Assembly: GCA_963772315.1 (NCBI GenBank)
Contig: CAVYWJ010000004.1
Coordinates: forward strand, 1,550,001-1,614,000
DNA: 64,000 bases
Reading direction: 5' to 3'
Source: Haliangium sp963772315
GTDB taxonomy: Bacteria > Myxococcota_A > Polyangia > Haliangiales > Haliangiaceae
A program made the position numbers and the translations under genes. The notes under the pieces were generated by a model. The model had not been told where the DNA came from, searched no databases, and saw only the letters and a list, made by a program, of their open reading frames with translations. Positions 33,619-50,763 of the stretch are shown here, piece after piece. How positions within the stretch are numbered: the stretch's first letter is position 1; every line of letters begins with the position of its first letter.

Positions 33619-34035
33619 CTCTGCCGCGGGCGCTCTGACCTGTCTGACGGAGGCCCCCCCAATCGATCCAGTCACATAGCTTGTGATTGTCAGGGCAGAT
33701 GATGGGATGAGGCCCATCGAGTCCCCTCGAATACGCTGTTACGCTATCGCGCCTTCCCACATCGCGTACGTACTAGGTAACTCCCGTTACAATAAACAGG
33801 TACATTGTTTCCTCGTCGAAGAAAGGATACCTTGCCGAGGCTACTTCAGTCAGATGGAACGCGCAACGCGCCCGGGGCGGGCGGGGTGCTTCTGTGCGCC
33901 CTGCAAGCCGTTTTGCTGGCGTGTCCATTCTTCTTAACAACCATTTTCCAAGCTGTTGACGTACCCAGCGCGCTGTCACTGACTGCCATCGGCGCTGCTC
34001 AATGGAGCTGCTTCGAGGACCGAAAGGACCGATCC

Positions 34036-36201
<2,166 letters not shown>

Positions 36202-36341
36202 CCGGGCCGCTCAAAGCCGCCCCAGCGGGCACTACACCGCGGCAGGCGACCTCACCAGATCGCCGACCACCCCCGCAGCCCGCGTCCTAACGCCCACTCC
36301 GAGCGATTCATACGCTCAGTCAGGCGCGAGCGCTGGACATG

Positions 36342-36383
36342 CACGTACGGCGGGACGAGAACCGCTACGCCCGGCCGTACGTG
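36342..36383. terminator. Inverted repeat between convergent genes (terminator-like)
   Basis: CACGTACGG (36342-36350) and CCGTACGTG (36375-36383) are exact reverse complements with a 24-base loop. They lie in the 231-bp gap between the convergent ends of the CBM32/beta-helix gene and the beta-glucosidase gene, where a bidirectional terminator is expected. There is no T-run, which is common in GC-rich genomes. A dimeric regulator site is the alternative. Confidence 0.35.
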
Positions 36384-36432
36384 AGGACGCGGATCACTGC
36401 ACTACATCGAGTGCAACCACCATCGCGCATGT

Positions 36433-37830
36433 CTACCGGGCGCGGAAGCGCCGGACGGTGTCGCGGAAAAACTGCGCGCTCTGCTTGAGCGTGCGCTTCT
36501 GCGTCTCGTAGTCAACGTGCACGATACCGAACCGCTTCGCGTATCCCGCGTCCCACTCGAAGTTGTCCATCAGTGACCAGGCCATATAGCCCTGCACGTC
36601 GGCGCCCTGCCGGCGGGCCTCGGCCACTGCGGCGATGTGCTCGGCCAGGTACACCGTGCGGGCATCGTCCCGCACGAGCCCGTCATCGTCGACCGTATCG
36701 TCGAAGGCCGCGCCGTTCTCGGTGATGACCATCGGCACGCCCGGGTAGTCCTGCTGCAGCCGGACCAGGAGCCGGGTGAAGCGCTCTGGCGTGATCGGCC
36801 AGCCCATCGCCGTACGGGGGGTGTCCGGCATAACCTCGCGGACCACGGGATGACCGTCCGCGTCGATCGACCGGCCGGCCTCGTCGACACCGCTGAAGTC
36901 CTGTCCGAAATAGAAATTGACACCCAGCACATCGAACGGTGTGGAGATGATCGAGAGATCGCCCTCCTGGACCGGGAACTCCACGCCCCGCTCCGCCAGC
37001 TCGGTCACGATATCTGCGGGGTAGCGGCCGTGCCGCAGCGGGTCTAGGTAGATGCGCAGTTTCATGCCGTCCCCGCGGCGGGCCGCTTCGTGGTCGGCGG
37101 GGGAATCGGTCGCCGGGTCCGCCGTAACCAGGTTGAGCGTAATGCCGAGCCGGTGGTCGCGGGTGGACGCGGCACGCATCCGCTGGGTCGCCAGGCCGTG
37201 CCCGAGCAGCAGGTGGTGCACCGCCTTGATCGCGGCGTTGAAGTCCCGGCGGCCCGGCGCGTGCCTGCCTTCGTAATACCCGAGCCAGGCGGAGCACCAC
37301 GGCTCGTTGAGTGTGGTGAAGGTGTCCACCCGGTCGGCCAGTTTGTCGAACACCATCATCGCGTAGTCGGCGAAGCGATAGGCCGTGTCGCGGGCCGGCC
37401 AGCCGCCCGCGTCTTCCAGCTCCTGGGGCAGATCCCAGTGGTACAGCGTCACCCACGGGTCGATGCCTGCCGCCAGCAGCTCGTCCACCAGCGCGTCGTA
37501 GAACGCCAGCCCGGCCGGGTTGACCGGGCCGCTCCCGCGCGGTTGCACCCGCGGCCAGGCTATTGAAAACCGGTACGTGTCCACGCCCAGGCCCTTGATC
37601 AACGCGACGTCCTGCGGCATCCGGTGATAGTGGTCGCACGCGACATCGCCGTTGTCCCCGCCATGGACGGCTCCGGGCACCCGGCAGAAGGTGTCCCAGA
37701 TGGACGGCGTCCGGCCGTCCTCGTCGACCGCGCCCTCGATCTGGTAGGACGACGTGGCGACGCCCCACTTGAAGGAGGCGGGAAAATCGGTGCCCGGGCG
37801 GAGGAGCCCGGACATGGCGGTAGAGTTCAT
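36433..37830 (-). CDS. GH1 beta-glucosidase
   Basis: 465 aa. Begins FPASFKWGVATSSYQIEGAV, the GH1 N-terminal signature. The acid/base Glu176 lies in TLNEPW and the nucleophile Glu371 in ITENGAAFDD. The conserved YHWDLPQEL and late WSLMDNFEWDAGYAKRFGIV are present. No signal peptide, so it works in the cytoplasm on imported oligosaccharides such as cellobiose or laminaribiose. ATG 37830 has AGGAG 5 bp upstream. It lies 409 bp downstream of the ABC transporter genes on the same strand. Closest in style to actinomycete enzymes that are paired with LacI regulators. Confidence 0.95.
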   Translation of the reverse strand: MNSTAMSGLLRPGTDFPASFKWGVATSSYQIEGAVDEDGRTPSIWDTFCRVPGAVHGGDNGDVACDHYHRMPQDVALIKGLGVDTYRFSIAWPRVQPRGSGPVNPAGLAFYDALVDELLAAGIDPWVTLYHWDLPQELEDAGGWPARDTAYRFADYAMMVFDKLADRVDTFTTLNEPWCSAWLGYYEGRHAPGRRDFNAAIKAVHHLLLGHGLATQRMRAASTRDHRLGITLNLVTADPATDSPADHEAARRGDGMKLRIYLDPLRHGRYPADIVTELAERGVEFPVQEGDLSIISTPFDVLGVNFYFGQDFSGVDEAGRSIDADGHPVVREVMPDTPRTAMGWPITPERFTRLLVRLQQDYPGVPMVITENGAAFDDTVDDDGLVRDDARTVYLAEHIAAVAEARRQGADVQGYMAWSLMDNFEWDAGYAKRFGIVHVDYETQKRTLKQSAQFFRDTVRRFRAR

Positions 37831-37939
37831 GGTTCTCCTGGAGATGAAGAGGGATTGTGGAAACGGGGAGAGGCCACCGGCCCCGCCCCTTCGAAGAGCC
37901 TCCCGACAAACCCGCAAGGGGCCGTTTTAGGCACGAGGG

Positions 37940-37947
37940 AAGCGTTT
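37940..37947. promoter_or_regulatory. LacI-type operator candidate upstream of beta-glucosidase
   Basis: The sequence AAGCGTTT within GGAAGCGTTTGCGG (AAACGCTT on the other strand) fits the AAnCGnTT half-site core used by many LacI-family repressors. It is ~110 bp before the beta-glucosidase start and suits control by the block's own LacI-type protein. The 409-bp gap 37831-38239 holds this site, then AT-rich DNA (38000-38240), and no gene I can support. Confidence 0.3.
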
Positions 37948-38239
37948 GCGGCCGACGGGCCCGATGTTGCCGGCGAGGAATAAACACACTGCCGCGCTAT
38001 CCAAAAGAGGGCGTCCATTCCTGATAGTGAGCAGTCGTCAAAGCCAACTTCCCAGGGATGACGCCTCGAGTTGCACTCTACAGCACCACTTCTTTTCAAG
38101 TCCAGCGACAATCAAGCAGTACTGCAAGGCCCGGTCAACAATGACTGGGTGAGATGGCAAGCAGCAGGCGCTGAAAGGTATTCTCCGCGATTAAGCTACA
38201 CGCACGCTGCATATGCTGATTCTTAACCGATTAGAACAA

Positions 38240-40387
<2,148 letters not shown>

Positions 40388-40390
40388 CGA

Positions 40391-42474
<2,084 letters not shown>

Positions 42475-42557
42475 GCCGCGTTCCTTCAGGGGGTGTCGAG
42501 AACGACCGCGGTGCCGCGTTTCGGCCGGTGAGGCTGGCCGGGACGCGGCGGTGCGGG

Positions 42558-44264
<1,707 letters not shown>

Positions 44265-45344
44265 AACTTCTCCTCAGGTGTTGCGGAAATCGGGTGAGAG
44301 GGGGGGGCCGAGGAAGGGCGGGTGCGATGTCGGTTATGGACCCGCGGTGGAGGCTCGAACGCGCGCGGCGCTCCGTCGAAGCCGCACGCGATCGTGAAAT
44401 CGCTGGGCAGGACTCGTTGCGCGGCGACCGGCAAACCGGCCTCCGCGTACGCCGAGTTGAAGCCGTCCAGCCGTTGTACGGTGCAGCCGAAGCGCTCCGG
44501 CCCAGCGATCACCAACGGCTTGTTGCGGCCCAGCGACAGCAGGTGCCGGGCAGCAGCCCCCGCGAGCGTGCCCTCCGGCTCGACGACCAGCAGGCCGTCG
44601 AACGATTTCGCGGACACCTGGACGCCGAACTGGCGCATCGACTCGTCACCGCGATTGCAGGTGAACAGCAGCAACCCGTACCGTTCGGTCTCCAGCACGT
44701 TGACCGCGTCCTGCACCACCTCGCCGATCCACGGGCAGGTAAGCGACGGGACCAGCATGCCGACCACTTGGGTACGTCCGCGGGCCAGGCCCACAGCCCG
44801 GGAACCGGGCACGTAACCCAGTTCCTCGATGACTTTGCGGACCCGCGCGGCCGTGGACTGGTTCAGCTCACCCTTGCCGTTGCGCACGCGGGACACGGTC
44901 GTTTTGCTGACCTTAGCCCGGGCCGCAACGTCGGCGATGGTGATCGACACTGGTCCTCCAAAGGTATCCGGATGATTAAATCGCGGTTTCTGGACCGGTT
45001 TCGGGACCGGTGCCGACAGTTAACTCCAGTGACCCGGCTCACGTCAACGCATTGAGGATTGCGAGCGTCGCGAAGCGCATGCTCGAATCCGCCTGTTGAA
45101 CGAAACCGCTTCGCGGTAGCTGGAAGAGGAGCGTAGGGAAAGGAGGCAAGGTCAGGCGCGTGGCCTGTGGCGCGGGCGCGCCGCACCAAGAAGAGCTCCG
45201 CGGAAGAAGGGCGGCGATGGCGCGGTCGTGCGCGGCGCGTGCCTGACGCTGCGCTCGCGGGCGCCGGAGAGGTGCGGCGGCTACGGGAGTGCAGACGTGC
45301 CCTGCTTGAATGAGCGTCCTCGAACGATCCAACCAAGGAGGACA

Positions 45345-45475
45345 CTCGTGGGACAGCTCCGAGACCGCATGGAAGAAGATGCCGTGGCACGGCGTCACCG
45401 CGTACCAGGAGAGCAGGCCGAGCAGCCCGCGTGAGCGGAAGCGAGCGGGGCTGGGTGAGCCGGGAGACGTCCTGG
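45345..45475 (-). pseudogene. Duplicated 3' fragment of the DUF2867-type gene
   Basis: The minus strand reads FRSRGLLGLLSWYAVTPCHG and IFFHAVSEL, closely resembling FRSRGLFGLLYWYAVLPFHG, IVFRGMLHG in the gene at 49076-50563. The DNA match is strongest at 45379-45470 against 49135-49220. No more of the gene is present. It lies in the 609-bp gap 44951-45559 after the actinomycete-like block; the rest of that gap shows direct GGACCGGT repeats near 44993-45013 (possible operator for the LacI gene) and no other gene. Confidence 0.65.
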
Positions 45476-45559
45476 CGGCCTTGCGCTCCCATCATCGAAT
45501 ATGTTGTGAACACAGGAACATGTCGAGCGAGTTTCCGAACACCACGAGAAGGCGCCCCG

Positions 45560-46483
45560 ATGATTGAAGTAGGCGACGAAGTTCGGCGAAGAGCGCTGTT
45601 GCAAGGCGACGAAGGGACTGCCTGGCTGGCGGGGAGCGAGGGGCTGCTTCGCGACGTGGCGGCCGACTGGCAGCTCTCGATCGACCAATCGCTCCCTGGC
45701 GGTACGGCGGCGCTGGTGGTGGCAGCCAGGACGAGCGAGGGACGCGACGCGGTCCTCAAGCTCGCCGTGCCCGGACAGGATCCGACATCGAGCGAGCTAC
45801 GCGTGTTGCTCGCCGCGCGCGGGCGTGGGTACCCGGCGGTGCTACGGCACGACGTCGCGCGTGGCGCGATGCTGCAAGAGAGGCTCGGGCCGACGCTTGA
45901 TTCGCTGGGTCTTCCGGTCGCGAGCCAGATCGAGATCATCTGCGCTGCGCTGGAAGAGGCGTGGACGGTGAGTCCCGAGGGTGAGCGGTTCATGACCGGT
46001 GCCGAGAAGGCAGACGCGCTCATGGCGTTCATCGAGAAGACCTGGGCGGCGGTCGGGAGACCATGCTCGGCGCGGGTGATCGATCGCGCGGGGGCGTTCG
46101 CGCGGTGTCGGCGGGCTGCCTTCGATCCGGGACAGGCCGTCCTCGCGCACGGTGATGCGCATCCCTGGAACACGCTGCTGGTTCCGGGTGAGGTCCCCGG
46201 ACGTTTCAAGCTGGTCGATCCTGAGGGTCTCCTCATCGAGCGCGCCTACGATCTGGCCATCCTGATGCGCGAGTGGGGGGCCGAGCTGCTGATCGGTGAT
46301 CCGGTCGCACGGGGTCGAGAGCGTTGCGCGCAGCTGGCGCGACGGACGAGCTCGCCGCTCGAACCGATCTGGGAGTGGGGCTTCCTCGAGCAGACCTCGA
46401 CTGGCTTGCTGCTCTTTCAGCTCGGGCTGGAGGAACGAGCGCTGGAATATCTCCGCATCGCCGAAACCTGGGCGCAGCCCTAG
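45560..46483 (+). CDS. APH(6)/hydroxyurea-type aminoglycoside phosphotransferase family kinase
   Basis: 307 aa. The catalytic loop is [15 protein letters not shown] (H-G-D-x4-N) and the metal-binding segment [20 protein letters not shown], as in the APH(6) streptomycin phosphotransferase family. N-terminal ATP-binding strands include [26 protein letters not shown]. The start is ATG 45560, just after GGCGCCCCG; the frame is open 129 bp further upstream but that text overlaps the DUF2867 fragment. Family members modify streptomycin at O-6, but many environmental homologues have no shown resistance role, so drug specificity is not claimed. No mobile resistance context other than nearby IS debris. 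Confidence 0.85.
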
Positions 46484-46489
46484 CCCAAA

Positions 46490-46800
<311 letters not shown>

Positions 46801-46979
46801 CGGTATCGAGCTTGGCGGTGAATAGCCGGGAGATGAGAAGGGCCGGCCGAGCCCACCCCATAGGATTAACTACTGTCTCTGCGTCATGATTCTTTGTTGC
46901 GTCTGTAAGCTCACTCATCTAAGATACGTGTGTAGTCATTGGGTCGGCTCCAAGCCGTTTGGGCCGAGAGGAGACTGGC

Positions 46980-48195
46980 ATGGAGAAAGACGAGAGGCGG
47001 AGTAGCAGCGCCGAGCAGGTAGGCGGCAGTCGTGAGCCGCAAGGCATGGCGCGCCCCGCACCGGGCAAGGTGACACGTACAAGCAAGCTCTCGCCGAGCC
47101 GTGCGCCGGCGCTGCAGCGCCAGGCGGCTGCGCAAGCCGATGGCGGCGCTGCGCCGCAGGCGCAATCGCGCCGGGATTTCACGACAGATCTGTGGATGGA
47201 TGCGGATCATCGCGGAGTCACGGCGCTGGTAGATGGGGGCGAATCGCGGGCCTTCGCAAGAAGCGATGGCCGGACAGGCGGAGCCCCAGCAAAGGCGCCC
47301 GGACACGCCTCACACGGAGTCGACGCACGTCACCGCGGTGTTCCGCAAAGGGTCGAATACGCCGGAGACGAGCACGGGCCAGTACACACCGGATCCAGAT
47401 GCAATGGTGGCCGAGCAACGGGTTGCTCCCAGTGGCTCACCCACCGTGCACGCAGGCGGTGGCAACACTTGTACGCCCGGTGTCGAGGTTCTGTCCTGGA
47501 CCGTGATCGAGGATGGCGCCAACTGGCGAGCCAACGTGACTGCCCTGCAGGTGTCGGGCGATATCCATATCACGGAGTGGCCGAACAACCCAACGTCTAT
47601 GACTACTCCCAACACGCCCAACCCGGTCGACGGCGGCAACATCAACAATACAAGAGGATCGGCCAATCACTGGCAAACAGCCATCGACGACATGGCGGAC
47701 TACGACACGGCGGGCGGTGGCGCCGGCCCCAACTGGCACAGCACGGCCGCTTCTCGCGCTCACGAATGGGAGCACTGGAACGCCGACTACCTCGGTGTCT
47801 GTATTCCTGGCGGCAACTGGACCCAGACCAACCTGGACATCGAGCAGATGACCGTGCCCAAGAGTGCTCACGCCGACGCAGCCGCAGCACGCACGGCGCT
47901 GCAGCCGCGCGTTGACGCGCGCTTCAATCAGTTCGTCATTGCGGTGACGCGCCACTGGAACAACGTCATCGCGGCCGACGTGCCGGGTGGCGGCGGGCGC
48001 GGCTACGCGGCGGGCGCGCGGGTGCTGAGCGGCCTGATCGGCAGCGTGCGCGCGTATGGCTCCAGCAAGGGCTGGAATCGCCGGCCAGCTCCCGAGGCGC
48101 CGGCCGGCGAGGGCACCACCGGCGCCACGCCAGCTAGCGGTGCCGCCACGCCAGCTAGCGGTGCCGCCACGCCTACCTCCGGGGGCGAAGGGTGA
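46980..48195 (+). CDS. Putative eCIS-cargo-like HEXXH metallo-effector (probable frameshift)
   Basis: ATG 46980 has GAGAGGAG upstream. The first ~85 residues (GMARPAPGKVTRTSKLSPSR, APALQRQAAAQADGGAAPQA) are disordered and resemble the N-termini of DUF4157-type and other extracellular contractile injection system-associated cargo in myxobacteria (PGK-x-T-R, VQRQA). Near 47235 the frame shifts by one base; the next frame runs cleanly to 48195. It contains a conserved-looking domain (VLSWTVIEDGANWRANVTAL, HITEWPNN) and HEWEH at 47761-47775, an HEXXH zinc-protease motif followed by WNADY. The tail is a TPASGAA repeat. The catalytic claim rests on the motif alone. No injection-system structural genes lie in the window. 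The stop overlaps a small lipoprotein gene. Confidence 0.6.
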
Positions 48196-48587
48196 TCGGC
48201 CGCCCATCATCAGTGCTCATCACGTTCACCGCGTTCGGTTTGATCGCGTGCGCATCCAAGAACGGACCATCTGCCCCGACAGGAGCGACGAGTATGGCCG
48301 AGCAACCGAACCTGACAACCGCGACCGACCTACTACAGGCCATCGAGCTGGCGGAGCGCAGCTTCGACCAGGCCGGCGCCAGCACCGGCGAGTATCGCCT
48401 GATCCGCGCGCAACAGCTGCTAGCCGGCGGCGAGTACTGCTCGAGCCCGCGCTGCTGGCAGTTGACCTTCAAGCTCGCTCGCCTATTTCCCACGGCGCAG
48501 TCCCCGCGGATCGGCGCTGGCGGGGAGCTGTTCTTCACGGTCGACGTGGAACGAGGCGAGGCCAAGCTCACCGGCCGCGGCGAGTGA
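48192..48587 (+). CDS. Small lipoprotein coupled to the HEXXH protein (candidate immunity protein)
   Basis: 131 aa. GTG 48192 overlaps the upstream TGA by 4 bp (GTGA). Signal peptide and lipobox: VLITFTAFGLIACASKNG, Cys20. The mature part is short, with AIELAERSFDQAGASTGEYR, and a Cys pair in GEYCSSPRCWQLTFKLARLF, ending in a beta-rich DVERGEAKLTGRGE that resembles a PepSY/cystatin-like strand pair. No family recognised. Tight coupling to a predicted metalloprotease suggests a periplasmic inhibitor or immunity role, but that is inference from position only. Confidence 0.65.
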   Translation: MIGRPSSVLITFTAFGLIACASKNGPSAPTGATSMAEQPNLTTATDLLQAIELAERSFDQAGASTGEYRLIRAQQLLAGGEYCSSPRCWQLTFKLARLFPTAQSPRIGAGGELFFTVDVERGEAKLTGRGE

Positions 48588-48917
48588 GCCGTCGCGGTAT
48601 GCCGGCCCTGCCGGCTCCGTTCCAGGGAGCGAGTGTATCGACGCAAGCCATTTCATGGCTCTCCACGAGGGGAGCCGTTCTGTCCGGAAACCCGATCGAG
48701 GGAAACCTACTGGGATTACTGGCGGTCGTAAGGCGCGATTGGCTCAGCGCCAGGACACGAGAAACCGGGAACGACGCGACTCAGTCCCTGGCAGCCATGC
48801 GGCGCTGGCCGCCGGCTCTCTCCGATCTCAGGCGCGACGCGAGAGTTGCACGGAATCGAGTCTGCTGTCGGCTGCCTATACGGCTGGACCGCACGCGGTC
48901 ACGCACGGGAACGGACG

Positions 48918-49058
48918 CTAGCACCGGCAGATATCGGTGTCGGCGGGCTGGCCCAAAATGCGCCGTGGTTCTGGGCGCAGGTCAGGCCTGCAGTTCGCGT
49001 TGGTGTCACAGTCACCCTGGTCGAACTGGCCTGGGCACGCGGGCGTGCAGAAGTTACC
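48918..49058 (-). pseudogene. Cys-rich C-terminal fragment of a secreted protein
   Basis: The minus strand reads GNFCTPACPGQFDQGDCDTN, ANCRPDLRPEPRRILGQPAD, TDICRC and a stop at 48918. The Cys spacing and DTNANC text resemble Cys-rich repeats in myxobacterial exported proteins. No upstream part exists, since the DUF2867-type gene begins its 3' end at 49076. The remaining stretch 48588-48917 shows nothing I can support. Confidence 0.35.
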
Positions 49059-49075
49059 CGCGCGGAGCCGGACCG

Positions 49076-50563
49076 TCAGCCGGGCGGTGGGATGTTCTCG
49101 GCGAAGCGCCGGATGCCGTGGAGCATGCCCCGGAAGACGATGCCGTGGAACGGCAGCACCGCGTACCAGTACAGCAGGCCGAACAACCCGCGTGAGCGGA
49201 AGCGAGCGGTCTGGGTGAGCCGGGTGTGGTCGCCGTCGGGCTCGATGCGAAACTCCAGCCACGCCTCGCCGGGCAGGCGCATCTCGGCCAGGAGGAGGAG
49301 CCGTCGATCCGGCTCCACGCCGGCCACGCGCCAGAAGTCGAGGGCATCGCCGTAGCGCAGGCGCTCGCGGTGGCGGCGGCCCCGGCGCAGCCCCGGACCG
49401 CCGACCAGCCGGTCGAGGAGCCCGCGCAGGCGCCACAGCCACTCTGCCGCGTACCAGCCGTGTCTGCCTCCGATGCGGCAGACCGCCGCGTACACCGCGC
49501 TGGCGCTGGCGGCGACGTTGATGGCCCGCTCGTCCTGGAACACGCGTCCGCCGGCCCAGTCGGGATCGCCGGGCACGTGCCCGGCATCCGACCACACGGT
49601 CTCGACCATCTGCTGCGCGTCGCTGGCGAGCGCGAGCTGCATGGCCTCGTCGGCGCCGAGCAGCGGTTGCGGCATGAGCTGCGCTGCGCGGTTGTCGCGG
49701 CACACCACCTCGTTGCTCAGGCCCTCGGCCAGCGGCCGTGCGATGCGATGACTGAGCGGCGTGACCAGGTGGATCCACAGGCTGCTGAGCCACGGCGTGA
49801 GCACGGGCACGGTGACGATGACCCGGCGCCGCAGCCCGAGGTTCCTGGCCATCATCTGCATGAGCTCGCGGTAGGTGCGCACGTCCTTGCCGCCGATGTC
49901 GAGCACGAGGCCCGTGGTCGCGGGCGTAGCGAGCACGGCCACGAGGTAGTGCAGCACGTTGCGGACCGCGATCGGCTGGCAGCGCGTGCGCACCCAGCGG
50001 GGCGTGATCATGACCGGCAGGCGGTCCACGAGATAGCGCAGGATCTCGAACGACGCCGAGCCCGACCCGATGATCATCGCGGCGCGGAGCACGGTGACGG
50101 GCACGCCCGTGCCGGCGAGCACGCGCTCGATCTCGCGCCGCGAGCTCAGGTGCTCGGACAGGTGGTCGCCGGTCTCGCCCAGGCCGCCCAGGTACACGAT
50201 GCGCGCCACGCCCGCGCGCCTGGCCGCCGCGGCGAAGCCCTGGGCGAGCTCGCGGTCGCGCTCGCCGTACGCGTGTCCGGCCGCGATCATCGAGTGCACG
50301 AGGTAATACGCCGCGCGACACCCGGTCATGGCCTGGACGAGCGCCTCGACGTCGGCGACGTCGCAGCCGAGGATCGTCACCCGCGCGTGCTCGGCCCAGG
50401 GCCGACCGTGCACCTTGCCGGGATCGCGCGCCACACAGACCACCTCGTACCCGGCATCGAGCAAGCGCGGCACCAGGCGCCCCCCGATGTACCCCGTGGC
50501 CCCGGTGACGAGCACACGATCACCAGGCGTCACCGCGATGGGGGCGGGGGTATCCATGGGCAA
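49076..50563 (-). CDS. NAD(P)-binding SDR-like protein with C-terminal DUF2867-type domain
   Basis: 495 aa. The atypical SDR Rossmann motif is VLVTGATGYIGGRLVPRLLD at residue ~17. YYLVHSMIAAGHAYGERDRE, RIVYLGGLGETGDHLSEHLS and VTVLRAAMIIGSGSASFEIL follow, as in nucleoside-diphosphate-sugar epimerase-like proteins annotated YP_ or DUF2867. From ~330 a second domain contains GGRVFQDERAINVAASASAV, RYGDALDFWRVAGVEPDRRL, LFGLLYWYAVLPFHGIVFRG. The pair is common in bacteria; substrate unknown. ATG 50563 (or 50557) gives a short leader before the motif. Part of its 3' end is duplicated at 45.4 kb. Confidence 0.85.
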   Translation of the reverse strand: MPMDTPAPIAVTPGDRVLVTGATGYIGGRLVPRLLDAGYEVVCVARDPGKVHGRPWAEHARVTILGCDVADVEALVQAMTGCRAAYYLVHSMIAAGHAYGERDRELAQGFAAAARRAGVARIVYLGGLGETGDHLSEHLSSRREIERVLAGTGVPVTVLRAAMIIGSGSASFEILRYLVDRLPVMITPRWVRTRCQPIAVRNVLHYLVAVLATPATTGLVLDIGGKDVRTYRELMQMMARNLGLRRRVIVTVPVLTPWLSSLWIHLVTPLSHRIARPLAEGLSNEVVCRDNRAAQLMPQPLLGADEAMQLALASDAQQMVETVWSDAGHVPGDPDWAGGRVFQDERAINVAASASAVYAAVCRIGGRHGWYAAEWLWRLRGLLDRLVGGPGLRRGRRHRERLRYGDALDFWRVAGVEPDRRLLLLAEMRLPGEAWLEFRIEPDGDHTRLTQTARFRSRGLFGLLYWYAVLPFHGIVFRGMLHGIRRFAENIPPPG

Positions 50564-50763
50564 GTCTACCGCGAACGCGAGCGTGCGGGTGGCCCTGCGT
50601 CCGCATGAGGGGCCACAGGGCTGCTTCCTGTTGCCGCTGAGCTACGACGTCTTAGCCAAGCGAGCCGGAGAGGTTTCGTTCCAGCAGCTGGGTACCTCGA
50701 TGTCCAGTCGTGGCCGGCGCCGCGTTGTCACCGAGGCGGTCATGTTTTCGTAGCCGGCAGCGG

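Noticed and set aside
45560..46483. A streptomycin resistance gene
   Set aside because: Family membership is clear, but specificity cannot be read from the sequence and many chromosomal homologues have no shown resistance role.
47233..47400. Start of the HEXXH gene at 47233
   Set aside because: The leader with a good ribosome binding site at 46980 lies in another frame and matches known cargo-like leaders, so a frameshift is the better reading.
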